A stretch of DNA of 64,000 bases. Source: Sphingomonas sanguinis (lineage in GTDB: Bacteria > Pseudomonadota > Alphaproteobacteria > Sphingomonadales > Sphingomonadaceae). Position 1 is the first letter of the stretch. Each line of letters begins with the position of its first letter. Made by a program: the position numbers and the translations under genes. Shown here piece after piece: positions 18,923 to 28,374 of the stretch. The notes beneath the pieces are model-generated. The model did no database searches and was not told the DNA's origin. It saw nothing but the letters and a program-made list of their open reading frames with translations. Location: the NCBI RefSeq assembly GCF_001476905.1, contig NZ_LDTE01000029.1:1-64000 (forward strand). The letters are read 5' to 3'.

Positions 18923-19645
18923 ATGCCTTCGCTTGAAAAGCCCCCCGTCGCGACCACCACCGTCAAGTGGCGCTTCCCCGCCGTCCATCCCGAAGGGCGC
19001 AAATATGTGCTGATCGGGGCGGGCCTGACCCTGCTCGCGACATTGATCACCAAGGTGCTGTTCTGGCCGTTCGTCGGCCTGTGCATCTGGATCGCCGCCT
19101 TCTTCCGCGACCCTATTCGTACCACGCCGCAGGGCGACGACCTGATCGTCGCACCCGCCGATGGTTTGGTGACGATGATCCAGCGCGTTCCGATCCCGCG
19201 CGAGCTGGTCGGCGAACTGGGCGAGGCGCCGCTGGTTCGTGTGTCGATCTTCATGTCGGTGTTCGACGTGCACATTAACCGTACGCCCGTCGCGGGCGTT
19301 ATCCGCCAGGTCGTCTATATCTCGGGCAAGTTTCTCAACGCCGATCTCGACAAGGCGTCGGACGAGAATGAACGTCAGCATTTCGTCGTCGAGGGGCGGG
19401 ATGGCCGCAAGTATGGCTTCACGCAGATTGCCGGTCTGGTCGCCCGTCGTATCGTCGGCTTCGTGAAGCCGGGGGATATGGTCGCCGCCGGTCAGCGCGT
19501 CGGCCTGATCCGCTTCGGCAGCCGCGTCGACGTTTATCTGCCCGATGACGTCACGCCGCAGGTTTGCCTGGGCCAGCGTTCGGTGGCGGGTGAGACCGTG
19601 ATCGGCCGTGTCGGCGGCAAGCCGATGACCGGCATCGCCCAGTAA
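18923..19645 (+). CDS. psd: Phosphatidylserine decarboxylase proenzyme
   Basis: A 240-residue short-form PSD proenzyme that makes phosphatidylethanolamine. An N-terminal hydrophobic anchor (about 30-60) is followed by FRDPIRTTP and [11 protein letters not shown]. The self-cleavage site is the Gly-Ser pair in [11 protein letters not shown] near the C-terminus, which generates the pyruvoyl group. It is followed 11 nt later by pssA, so the two consecutive steps of PE synthesis form one operon. Confidence 0.95.
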   Translation: MPSLEKPPVATTTVKWRFPAVHPEGRKYVLIGAGLTLLATLITKVLFWPFVGLCIWIAAFFRDPIRTTPQGDDLIVAPADGLVTMIQRVPIPRELVGELGEAPLVRVSIFMSVFDVHINRTPVAGVIRQVVYISGKFLNADLDKASDENERQHFVVEGRDGRKYGFTQIAGLVARRIVGFVKPGDMVAAGQRVGLIRFGSRVDVYLPDDVTPQVCLGQRSVAGETVIGRVGGKPMTGIAQ

Positions 19646-19656
19646 GCCCCAATCAC

Positions 19657-20478
19657 ATGGCGTTTTCCCCCCGTTTCGCACGACGCCGTGCCCTTGGCGA
19701 ACCGCCCCGTGGCCTTCCCTTGCGCGCGATCATTCCCAATGCGGTGACCGCGCTTGCGCTGGTGTCGGGGCTGACGGGGGTGAAGTTCGCCATTGCCGGG
19801 TCCTGGGAAGCGGCCGTCACCATGATCATGGTCGCGGCCGTGCTGGACGGACTGGACGGACGGATCGCCCGACTGTTGCGTGGGGAAAGCCGGTTCGGTG
19901 CGGAGCTGGATTCGCTCTCCGACGCCATTTCCTTCGGCGTGGCGCCTGCGTTGATCCTTTATCTTTGGTCGCTCGAAAATCTGCCGCGCATCGGCTGGAT
20001 TTGTGCCGTGCTACAGGCCGTGTTCTGCGCACTGCGCTTGGCTCGGTTCAACTCGCAGCTCGATGTAACGGACCAGCCGCGTAAGACCGCCGGATTTTTC
20101 ACCGGCGTTCCGGCGCCGGCAGGCGCCGGGCTGGCAATGCTACCGCTCTATCTGTGGTTCTGGACGGGGGAACCCCTGTTCGCTTCGCCCTATATCGTCG
20201 CGCCTTGGGTGGCCTTTGTGGCGCTGCTGATGGTGTCGAGCGTCGCCACCCTGTCCTGGACCTCGTTCCGCCTCCGCCGCAACGTGCGGTTCGAGGCGCT
20301 GGCGATCATCGTCCTGGTTGGTGTGGCGCTTATCTCCGCGCCCTGGCACGCGCTAACCGCTTTGTGCCTGGCCTATCTGGCGAGCATCCCGTTCACGATG
20401 CTCGCCTATGCCCGACTTAAGCGGCCACGCGGCGGCGGGCCAGCGAAGGGGCAGGCGAGCTTGCCGCCCAGCGCCTGA
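19657..20478 (+). CDS. pssA: CDP-diacylglycerol--serine O-phosphatidyltransferase
   Basis: A 273-residue polytopic CDP-alcohol phosphatidyltransferase that condenses CDP-DAG with serine, making the substrate for Psd. The family signature D-G-x2-A-R-x8-G-x3-D-x3-D is complete, running from DGRIAR to LDSLSD (about residues 68-90). About seven hydrophobic segments are seen. It is second in the psd-pssA operon. Its last 62 nt are overlapped on the other strand by a small membrane-protein gene. The Gly/Pro/Lys-rich C-terminal tail looks unstructured. Confidence 0.95.
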   Translation: MAFSPRFARRRALGEPPRGLPLRAIIPNAVTALALVSGLTGVKFAIAGSWEAAVTMIMVAAVLDGLDGRIARLLRGESRFGAELDSLSDAISFGVAPALILYLWSLENLPRIGWICAVLQAVFCALRLARFNSQLDVTDQPRKTAGFFTGVPAPAGAGLAMLPLYLWFWTGEPLFASPYIVAPWVAFVALLMVSSVATLSWTSFRLRRNVRFEALAIIVLVGVALISAPWHALTALCLAYLASIPFTMLAYARLKRPRGGGPAKGQASLPPSA

Positions 20479-20653
20479 CGGCGATCCGACGCTCAGCCAC
20501 CACCAGCGTCGCCAGCGGGGTGAAGGCAGGTTCGACATGGCCAGTGGCCAGATGCAGGATGCGACGCCATTGCGGCGCGATCATCATCGCAATGGTCGCG
20601 ATGGCCGCGACCAGCGCGCCCGTGAAAACCAGAACACTCACCACGATCATCAT
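20417..20653 (-). CDS. Small single-pass membrane protein, function unknown
   Basis: A 78-residue protein. One hydrophobic helix (residues 1-25, VVSVLVFTGALVAAIATIA) is followed by a basic cytoplasmic tail rich in Arg. ATG 20653 is chosen because AGGAGG lies 8 nt upstream and GC3-rich coding style begins there. An in-frame ATG at 20809 would add 52 residues with poorer codon use. It overlaps the end of pssA head-on by 62 nt. Upstream, towards rpsB, lies a cluster of LexA-like half-sites. I do not recognise the family. A small inner-membrane protein is the only safe statement. Confidence 0.65.
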   Translation of the reverse strand: MMIVVSVLVFTGALVAAIATIAMMIAPQWRRILHLATGHVEPAFTPLATLVVAERRIAVRRWAASSPAPSLARRRVAA

Positions 20654-20830
20654 GATGTTCGCCTCCTGCCTGACTTTGCGGTCCGGCATATTAACCCGAC
20701 CGTAACCATTCAGATTTTCGTCAAGTTCCGTCATCGCATTCGTGACAGCACGATAAGTCGTGCCAATTCCACGTCGTTGCGATGGCGTTATGCGACGATC
20801 AACCTGCATTCCCTGTTGTGATCCCTCTAT

Positions 20831-20887
20831 GTTCCAATCCTGTTCCGCCGTCAAGAGTGACCGGAACAAAAGTGAACATGATTGTTC
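20831..20887. promoter_or_regulatory. Cluster of LexA-like GTTC/GAAC half-sites
   Basis: GTTC at 20831 and 20842 are spaced as GTTC-N7-GTTC, the alphaproteobacterial SOS box format. Further half-sites follow: GAAC at 20864, GAAC at 20874 and GTTC at 20884. Intervals of 11, 22, 10 and 10 bp put all five on one face of the helix. The site lies between the leftward small membrane-protein gene and rightward rpsB, so it could act on either. LexA binding is inferred. Confidence 0.4.
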
Positions 20888-20889
20888 GC

Positions 20890-20916
20890 TTGCATGGGGG
20901 TTGGGCATCGGCTAAG
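20890..20916 (+). promoter_or_regulatory. Candidate rpsB promoter
   Basis: TTGCAT (20890-20895), 15 nt, then GCTAAG (20911-20916). This resembles the -35/-10 arrangement also seen before rpmE. It directly abuts the GAAC/GTTC cluster and would leave an rpsB leader of roughly 100 nt. Confidence 0.35.
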
Positions 20917-21021
20917 GGCGCGCCCCTCAACACCGCATGGGAAGCATCATATTTCGGTGCGCATGGGCTTTGCCCGCCGCGTCATCCGCTTCCCAGAGGA
21001 CTAACCGGAAGGAATTACATT

Positions 21022-21831
21022 ATGGCGGCACCCGTCGTCACCATGCAGCAGCTGGTCGAAACCGGCGCGCACTTCGGCCACCAGACCCACCGCTGGAACC
21101 CGAAGATGAAGCCCTACATCTTTGGCGACCGCAACGGCGTCCACATCCTGGACCTGTCGCAGACCGTGCCGCTCTTTGCGCGCGCTCTGGAGTTCATCAG
21201 CTCGACCGTCGCTGGCGGTGGCAAGGTCCTGTTCGTCGGCACCAAGCGCCAGGCGCAGGAGCCGGTCGCCGAGGCCGCTCGCCGCGCGGGCCAGCACTTC
21301 GTCAACCACCGCTGGCTGGGCGGCATGCTCACCAACTGGAAGACGATCTCGAACTCGATCAAGCGCCTCAAGACCCTTGAAGAGCAGCTGTCGGGCGACA
21401 CGCACGGCCTGACCAAGAAGGAAGTGCTGAACCTGACCCGCGAGCGCGACAAGCTCGAGCTGTCGCTGGGCGGCATCCGCGACATGGGCGGCATCCCGGA
21501 CGTGATGTTCGTGATCGACGCCAACAAGGAAGAGCTGGCGATCAAGGAAGCCAACACGCTGGGTATTCCCGTCGTGGCGATCCTCGACTCGAACGTCTCG
21601 CCCGACGGCATCGCGTTCCCGGTTCCCGCGAACGACGACGCGAGCCGCGCGATCCGTCTGTACTGCGAGGCCGTGGCCATTGCCGCGACCCGTGGCAACA
21701 ACGAGCAGCAGCGCCGCAGCGGTGCCGACTTCGGCGCGATGGCCGAGCCGCCCGTCGAGGAGGCGCTGGCCGTCGCCCCGGCCGACGCCGCTGAGCAGGC
21801 CGTCGAGGCCGAGCGTCAGCTCGACGCGTAA
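21022..21831 (+). CDS. rpsB: 30S ribosomal protein S2
   Basis: A 269-residue S2, the protein that bridges the head and body of the small subunit and recruits S1. Family blocks are [36 protein letters not shown] and [14 protein letters not shown] 21022 follows GGAAGGA; an upstream in-frame extension to 20782 reads through the leader and is not coding. The Ala/Glu-rich C-terminal tail is normal for alphaproteobacterial S2. It heads the conserved rpsB-tsf-pyrH-frr run. Confidence 0.98.
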   Translation: MAAPVVTMQQLVETGAHFGHQTHRWNPKMKPYIFGDRNGVHILDLSQTVPLFARALEFISSTVAGGGKVLFVGTKRQAQEPVAEAARRAGQHFVNHRWLGGMLTNWKTISNSIKRLKTLEEQLSGDTHGLTKKEVLNLTRERDKLELSLGGIRDMGGIPDVMFVIDANKEELAIKEANTLGIPVVAILDSNVSPDGIAFPVPANDDASRAIRLYCEAVAIAATRGNNEQQRRSGADFGAMAEPPVEEALAVAPADAAEQAVEAERQLDA

Positions 21832-21991
21832 TCGCGTGGACATGCCCCGCGGGTGCGGGCGGGGCGATCATCGACCGGACGGGGCATCCCGCCGGTCGGT
21901 GACATCGGCTTGACATGCAAGCCGTGCTAAGGGCCGCCTCCGATGGGGCGGCCCTACCCGCATCCCCCTTTTCAGACAGAGGATTGAGACA

Positions 21992-22927
21992 ATGGCCGAT
22001 ATCACCGCAGCGATGGTCAAGGACCTGCGCGAAAAGAGCGGCGCGGGCATGATGGACTGCAAGAAGGCGCTCAACGAAGCCGCTGGCGACATGGACGCCG
22101 CGCTGGATTGGCTGCGCACGAAGGGTCTGGCGGCCGCGCAGAAGAAGTCGAGCCGTACTGCCGCCGAAGGTCTGGTCGGCGTCGCCACCAGCGGCACCGT
22201 CGGCGCTGCCGTCGAAGTGAACTCGGAAACCGACTTCGTCGCCAAGAACGACCAATTCCAGGCGTTCGTGAAGGACGTGACCGAGATCGCGCTGAAGACC
22301 AGCGACGATGTCGAGGCGCTGAAGAACGAAGCGATGCCGCAGGGCGGCACCGTTGCCGAAGTGCTGACCAACAACATCGCCACCATCGGCGAGAACCAGT
22401 CGCTGCGTCGCGCCAAGCGCCTCGAAGTGTCGAAGGGCGCGGTCGTGTCCTATGTCCACAATCAGCAGGCAACGGGCCTGGGCAAGATCGGCGTGCTGGT
22501 CGCGCTGGAGTCGGATGCCTCGGACGAGGTTCTGCAGAAGCTGGGCAAGGATCTGGCCATGCACGTCGCGGCAGCCTTCCCGAAGGCGCTGAACGAGGAA
22601 GACCTGGACGAGGCCGAGATCGAGCGTGAGCGCGCGATCGCGACCGAAAAGGCCGCCGAGTCGGGCAAGCCCGCCGACATCATCGCCAAGATGGTCGAGG
22701 GCGGCATCGCCAAGTACCGCAAGGAGCACGCGCTGGTCAGCCAGCTGTTCGTGATGGACGGCAAGACCAAGATCAGCGACGTGGTGGCCAAGGCCGCCAA
22801 GGACGCCGGTGCCGAGATCAAGCTGGTGGACTATGTCCGCTTCCAGCTGGGCGAGGGCATTGAGAAGGAAGCGTCGGACTTCGCCGCCGAAGTCGCCGCC
22901 GCTTCGGGCGTGCCGCAGAAGGCGTAA
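21992..22927 (+). CDS. tsf: Elongation factor Ts
   Basis: A 311-residue guanine-nucleotide exchange factor for EF-Tu. The N-terminal UBA-like domain reads [19 protein letters not shown]. The core contains the exchange motif [11 protein letters not shown] (TDFV), which displaces GDP from EF-Tu. A 160-nt gap separates it from rpsB and may hold a second promoter or attenuator; it also contains a GC-rich inverted stretch around 21850-21900. Confidence 0.98.
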   Translation: MADITAAMVKDLREKSGAGMMDCKKALNEAAGDMDAALDWLRTKGLAAAQKKSSRTAAEGLVGVATSGTVGAAVEVNSETDFVAKNDQFQAFVKDVTEIALKTSDDVEALKNEAMPQGGTVAEVLTNNIATIGENQSLRRAKRLEVSKGAVVSYVHNQQATGLGKIGVLVALESDASDEVLQKLGKDLAMHVAAAFPKALNEEDLDEAEIERERAIATEKAAESGKPADIIAKMVEGGIAKYRKEHALVSQLFVMDGKTKISDVVAKAAKDAGAEIKLVDYVRFQLGEGIEKEASDFAAEVAAASGVPQKA

Positions 22928-23147
22928 TTCCGGGATCGTCCCTTGATGGGACGGTGATGGATTGAGGGGAGCGGCCGCCGCAGGGTGGCCGCTCCCTTTG
23001 CGTTTATGGGTCTGCGCATTCCTCCCCATCGTCAAAGGGGAAGAATGGCGGGCACAAAAACCCCCGCAACCCGCCGCTCCATGGTTGCCCGCCGCCCGGT
23101 CGCCGCCTAAGGTCCGCGCCACTTTCATGGCCAAGACACGAGAAACA

Positions 23148-23873
23148 ATGACGACCCCGCCCTTCAAACGTATCCTTCTGAAACTGTCGGGCGAAGTCCT
23201 TATGGGCGAGGGTGGTCTGGCCATCTCGCCCGACATCACCGCGCGCGTGGCGCAGGAGATCGCCGATGTCCGCGCACAGGGCTATGAACTGTGCATCGTC
23301 GTCGGTGGCGGCAACATCTTCCGCGGTCTGTCGGCGGCGGCCAAGGGGATCGAGCGGGCGACCGCCGATTATATGGGCATGCTGGCGACCGTCATGAACG
23401 CGCTGGCGGTCCAGAACGCGCTGGAGCAGATCGGCGTCGACACCCGCGTCCAGTCGGCGATCCCGATGTCGAGCGTGTGCGAGCCCTTCATCCGTCGTCG
23501 TGCGATGCGCCACCTCGAAAAGGGCCGCGTGGTGATCTTCGCCGCCGGTGTCGGCTCGCCCTTCTTCACCACCGACAGCGGCGCCGCGCTGCGCGCTGCC
23601 GAGATGAAGTGCGATGCGCTGTTCAAGGGCACCAGCGTCGACGGCGTGTACGATGCCGACCCCAAGAAGGTCGCGACCGCCACCCGCTACGACACAGTCA
23701 GCTATTCCAAGGTCCTGTCCGACGACCTGAAGGTCATGGACGCCTCGGCCATCGCGCTGTGCCGCGACAACAATATCCCGATCGTCGTCTTCAACATCCG
23801 CGAACATGGCAATTTCGGTGCCGTGCTGTCGGGCAAGGGTGTGTCGACGATCGTCCAGAACGCAGGAGCTTAA
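23148..23873 (+). CDS. pyrH: UMP kinase
   Basis: A 241-residue amino-acid-kinase-fold enzyme phosphorylating UMP to UDP. Motifs are [14 protein letters not shown] (ATP loop), [10 protein letters not shown], and [18 protein letters not shown] 23148 gives the usual UMP kinase length; ATG 23127 is in frame 21 nt earlier and the longer reading to 22962 is intergenic. Only 4 nt separate its stop from frr, so the two are co-transcribed. Confidence 0.97.
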   Translation: MTTPPFKRILLKLSGEVLMGEGGLAISPDITARVAQEIADVRAQGYELCIVVGGGNIFRGLSAAAKGIERATADYMGMLATVMNALAVQNALEQIGVDTRVQSAIPMSSVCEPFIRRRAMRHLEKGRVVIFAAGVGSPFFTTDSGAALRAAEMKCDALFKGTSVDGVYDADPKKVATATRYDTVSYSKVLSDDLKVMDASAIALCRDNNIPIVVFNIREHGNFGAVLSGKGVSTIVQNAGA

Positions 23874-23877
23874 AATC

Positions 23878-24431
23878 ATGGCAGCCTATGACAAGTCCGA
23901 CCTCGAGCGCCGCATGCAGGGCGCGGTCGAATCGCTGAAGCACGACCTGAACGGCCTGCGCACCGGCCGCGCCTCGACGGCGTTGCTCGATCCGGTGACG
24001 GTCGAGGTGTATGGCAGCCACATGCCGCTGAACCAGGTCGCGACCGTCTCCGCGCCCGAGCCGCGCATGCTGTCGGTGCAGGTGTGGGACAAGTCGAACG
24101 TGTCGTCGGTCGAAAAGGCGATCCGCTCGGCGGGTCTGGGCCTGAACCCGATCAATGACGGCCAGACGCTGCGCCTGCCGATCCCCGACCTGACCGAGGA
24201 GCGCCGCAAGGAGCTCGCCAAGCTGGCCGGCAAGTACGCCGAGGGCGCGCGCATCGCGGTGCGCAACGTCCGCCGCGACGGCATGGACAGCCTGAAGGTC
24301 GACGAGAAAAAGGGCGTCTTCGGCGAGGACGAGCGCAAGCGCCACGAGACCGAGGTGCAGAAGCTGACCGACGCCACCATCGCCGAGCTGGATGCAGCCG
24401 CGGCGGCCAAGGAAAAGGAAATCCTGGGCAA

Positions 24432-24435
<4 letters not shown>
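23878..24435 (+). CDS. frr: Ribosome recycling factor
   Basis: A 185-residue factor that, with EF-G, splits post-termination ribosomes. Family blocks are [26 protein letters not shown], and [10 protein letters not shown] in the hinge/C-terminal helix. ATG 23878 has GGAG 8-9 nt upstream. Its TGA overlaps the GTG start of uppS (GTGA), indicating translational coupling. Confidence 0.98.
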
Positions 24436-25189
<754 letters not shown>

Positions 25190-25193
<4 letters not shown>

Positions 25194-26014
25194 CCGATCC
25201 CGATATCCCGCCGACCGGCACGCCCGATGCGGCCCCGGTCAAGAGCATGTCCAACCTGACCAAGCGGGTGCTGGCCAGCATCGTGATGATCGCGGTGGCG
25301 AGCGTCTGTCTGGCGCTGGGTGGACTGGCCTTCTGGCTGCTGGCGGTCGTGGTCGGTCTGTTCATGATGGCCGAATGGTCGGACCTGCTGAAGGTCGACG
25401 CCAAGCAGAAGCGACTGGCGCAGTTCGCGCTGTCGGTGCCGCTCGCCATCATGGCGCCAGGGCTGGCCGCCGGGCCAGGCTTTTTCGCGCTGGGGTTGAT
25501 CGCGGCCACCTTCTTCTTCCTGACCATCATATCGCGTCGCCCGGAATTCGGGGCGGGCGCGCTCTATGTCGGATTGCCGGTCTTCTCGCTGTTGGCGATC
25601 CGCCTGCATGAGGATGGGCTGGTATTGTCGCTTTGGGCGATGGCGCTGGTCTGGGCGTGCGACAGCGGCGCGTTCTTCGTCGGGCGGCAGTTCGGCGGAC
25701 CCAAGCTCGCGCCCTCGATCAGCCCGGCCAAGACATGGTCGGGCCTGATCGGCGGCGTGACAGCGGCGACCCTGCTCGCGCTCGTCATGCGCTGGGCGCA
25801 TGGCCTGCCGCTGCACCTCGTCATCGCGACGCCGGTCCTGGCGGTGCTGGCGCAGGGCGGCGACCTGTTCGAGAGCGGGCTGAAGCGGCGGGCAGGGGTC
25901 AAGGACAGCGGTAATGTCCTGCCCGGCCATGGCGGTGTGATGGACCGGCTGGACGGCATCGTGCCGGTCGCGCCGATCGCCGCGCTCCTGATCTTTCTGC
26001 CGGACCTTTTCTGA
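25190..26014 (+). CDS. cdsA: Phosphatidate cytidylyltransferase
   Basis: A polytopic membrane enzyme of about 274 residues that makes CDP-diacylglycerol, the precursor used by PssA. About seven hydrophobic helices are seen. The CDS signature is complete near the C-terminus, KRRAGVKDSG followed by PGHGGVMDRLD. GTG 25190 overlaps the uppS stop (GTGA); ATG 25247 is an alternative that drops a polar 19-residue N-terminus. The stop overlaps the dxr ATG (TGATG). Confidence 0.95.
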
Positions 26015-27171
26015 TGCGTAGCGTGACGATTCTGGGGGCGACCGGTTCGGTCGGCACCTCCACGCTGGACCTGATCGAGCGCGAGCCGGACCGGTACCGC
26101 GTCCGCGCGCTGACCGCCAATTGCGACGTCGCCAAGCTGGCGGCGGCGGCGAAGCGGACCAATGCCGAACTGGCCGTGGTCGCAGATGAACGCTGCCTGG
26201 CCGATTTGCGCGATGCGCTGGCGGGGACCGAGACGCAGGTCGCGGGTGGCCGTGCGGCGGTGATCGAGGCGGCAGCACTTCATGCCGACTGGACGATGGG
26301 CGCGATCGTCGGCTGTGCCGGGCTGGAGCCTGCCATGGCGGCGATCGCCAATGGCGGAACGGTGGTGCTCGCCAACAAGGAACCGCTGGTGTCGGCGGGC
26401 GAGGTGGTGCTGGCGGCGGCGGCCAAGGCCGGGGCGACGATCCTGCCCGCCGACAGCGAGCATAACGCCATCTACCAATGTTTTGATTTCGCGCGGCCCG
26501 AGCGGGTTCGCCGCATCGTCCTCACCGCCAGCGGCGGCCCGTTCCGCCAGTGGACGACCGAAGAAATGCGCCGCGTCACGCCCGAACAGGCAGTGGCGCA
26601 CCCCAACTGGTCGATGGGTGCGAAGATCTCAGTCGATTCGGCGACGATGATGAACAAGGGGCTGGAGCTGATCGAGGCCGCCCGCCTGTTCCCCGTGCCG
26701 TCCGACCGGATCGAGATCGTCCTCCACCCGCAATCGGTCATCCACTCGGCGGTCGATTATGTCGACGGGTCTATGCTGGCCCAGTTGGGGCCGTCGGACA
26801 TGCGGGTGCCGATCGCGCATTGCCTGGCCTGGCCGGACCGGATGCCGACGCCGATGGCACCACTCGATCTCGTTGCGCTGGGCCGGATGGACTTTGCCGC
26901 GCCCGATCCAGTGCGCTTCCCCGCGCTGCGCCTTGCCCGGGCTGCTTTGGAGGCGGGGGGCGCTGCGCCGGCCATTCTCAATGCCGCCAACGAGGTCGCG
27001 GTCGCAGCTTTTCTGGCCCGGCGCATCGGCTTCCTCGAAATTGCCGCAATCGTCGAGGATGTTCTCCATCGCTACGACCCGGCCCCGCCGGAAACGCTCG
27101 ACGCGGTGATCGCCGTCGATGCGGAAGCGAGGGGACTGGCGGCCGAGCGCGTTGAGGATTGCATCGTTTGA
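26014..27171 (+). CDS. dxr: 1-deoxy-D-xylulose 5-phosphate reductoisomerase
   Basis: A 385-residue NADPH enzyme forming MEP, the committed step of the MEP isoprenoid pathway. The Rossmann loop is TILGATGSVGTSTLDL. Metal and substrate residues are in LPADSEHNAIYQ and LTASGGPFR, with HPNWSMGAKISVDSATMMNKG at the active site. It starts one base inside the cdsA stop and ends overlapping the rseP start, so the block is tightly coupled. Its pathway partner dxs lies 32 kb away in this window. Confidence 0.98.
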   Translation: MRSVTILGATGSVGTSTLDLIEREPDRYRVRALTANCDVAKLAAAAKRTNAELAVVADERCLADLRDALAGTETQVAGGRAAVIEAAALHADWTMGAIVGCAGLEPAMAAIANGGTVVLANKEPLVSAGEVVLAAAAKAGATILPADSEHNAIYQCFDFARPERVRRIVLTASGGPFRQWTTEEMRRVTPEQAVAHPNWSMGAKISVDSATMMNKGLELIEAARLFPVPSDRIEIVLHPQSVIHSAVDYVDGSMLAQLGPSDMRVPIAHCLAWPDRMPTPMAPLDLVALGRMDFAAPDPVRFPALRLARAALEAGGAAPAILNAANEVAVAAFLARRIGFLEIAAIVEDVLHRYDPAPPETLDAVIAVDAEARGLAAERVEDCIV

Positions 27172-28304
27172 GCGAAACCCCCGGCCTGTTGTTGACCATC
27201 CTGGCCTTTGTCCTTGCCATCGGCCCGCTCGTGTTCGTGCACGAGATGGGGCATTATCTCGCCGGGCGACTTTTCGGCGTGAAGGCCGAGACCTTCTCGA
27301 TCGGTTTCGGGCGCGAGATCCTCGGTTTTACCGACAAGCGTGACACGCGGTGGAAGGTCGGCTGGCTGCCGCTGGGCGGCTATGTCAAATTCGCTGGTGA
27401 CATGAACCCGGCGAGCCAGGCGGATGCAGCGTGGCTGTCCCTGCCGCCCGAAGAACGCGCGCGGACGTTCCAGGCCAAGCCCGTGTGGCAGCGTGCGATC
27501 ATCGTCGCGGCCGGCCCGGCGATCAATTTCGTGGCGGCGATCCTGATCCTGGCGGGCTTTGCCTATGCTTATGGCGAGATGGTGGTGCCGCCGGTCGTCG
27601 GTCAGGTCATGCCGGGCAGTGCGGCGGCGACCACGACGTTGCGTCCCGGCGACCGCGTGACCGCGATCGACGGCCGGACCGTCTCCGACTTTTCCGACAT
27701 CGCCCGCTATGTGCAGATTCGCGCTGGCGAACGGGTGACGATCGCCGCGACGCGCGGCGGTACGCCCTTCACCACAGACGCCACGATCGGCACCGACGTT
27801 CAGCACGACCGCTTCGGCAACGAATATCGCGTCGGCCGTCTGGGCCTGCGCGGCGCAGGGACGGTCGATGTCCGCCCGGTCAGCCTGCTCCGCGCGCCCG
27901 TCGTCGCGGTCGAGCGGACCGGCGAGATCGTCCATATGATGGTCGAAACGCTGGGCCAGGTGATTTCCGGTCGCCGCTCGGCCAAGGAACTGGGCGGGCC
28001 ACTCTCTATCGCCAAGGTTTCGGGGGAGCAGATCTCACTTGGGCTCGACTCCTTTGTTTTCTTCATCGCACTGGTCTCCATCAATCTGGGGTTCATCAAC
28101 TTGTTGCCAGTGCCGATGCTGGATGGCGGTCATCTTTTCTTCTATGCGATCGAAGCGGTGCGGCGACGTCCCCTGGAGCCGGCGGCCCAGGAATGGGCGT
28201 TTCGTGGCGGTTTGATCGCGATCCTGGCCTTGATGCTGTTCGTGACGTTCAACGATCTCGGCAATTTCGGGCTATGGAAAAATATCGCTGGCTTGATCGG
28301 GTGA
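27168..28304 (+). CDS. rseP: RIP metalloprotease (site-2 protease, RseP)
   Basis: A 378-residue intramembrane zinc protease that cleaves anti-sigma factors and leftover signal peptides. The zinc motif HEMGH lies in the first helix, a PDZ domain follows (PGSAAATTTLRPGDRVTAIDG), and the third ligand is in LLPVPMLDGGHLFFY in the C-terminal helix pair. The TTG at 27168 is preferred because it makes a 4-nt TTGA overlap with dxr; another TTG lies 9 nt upstream. The single PDZ domain is the alphaproteobacterial form (E. coli RseP has two). Confidence 0.94.
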   Translation: MSETPGLLLTILAFVLAIGPLVFVHEMGHYLAGRLFGVKAETFSIGFGREILGFTDKRDTRWKVGWLPLGGYVKFAGDMNPASQADAAWLSLPPEERARTFQAKPVWQRAIIVAAGPAINFVAAILILAGFAYAYGEMVVPPVVGQVMPGSAAATTTLRPGDRVTAIDGRTVSDFSDIARYVQIRAGERVTIAATRGGTPFTTDATIGTDVQHDRFGNEYRVGRLGLRGAGTVDVRPVSLLRAPVVAVERTGEIVHMMVETLGQVISGRRSAKELGGPLSIAKVSGEQISLGLDSFVFFIALVSINLGFINLLPVPMLDGGHLFFYAIEAVRRRPLEPAAQEWAFRGGLIAILALMLFVTFNDLGNFGLWKNIAGLIG

Positions 28305-28374
28305 CGCCGATGGGGCAGGGCGCGACGACGACAGGGGTCGGTTCGACTTTTCTGGGGTGGGTTTGGTGACAGCA

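Noticed and set aside
20782..21021. N-terminal extension of rpsB
   Set aside because: Non-family sequence, overlaps the promoter and half-site cluster; ATG 21022 has GGAAGGA and the correct S2 start.
21542..23239. Leftward frame of 565 codons opposite rpsB, tsf and the pyrH start
   Set aside because: Crosses three essential genes and two intergenic gaps; no domain.
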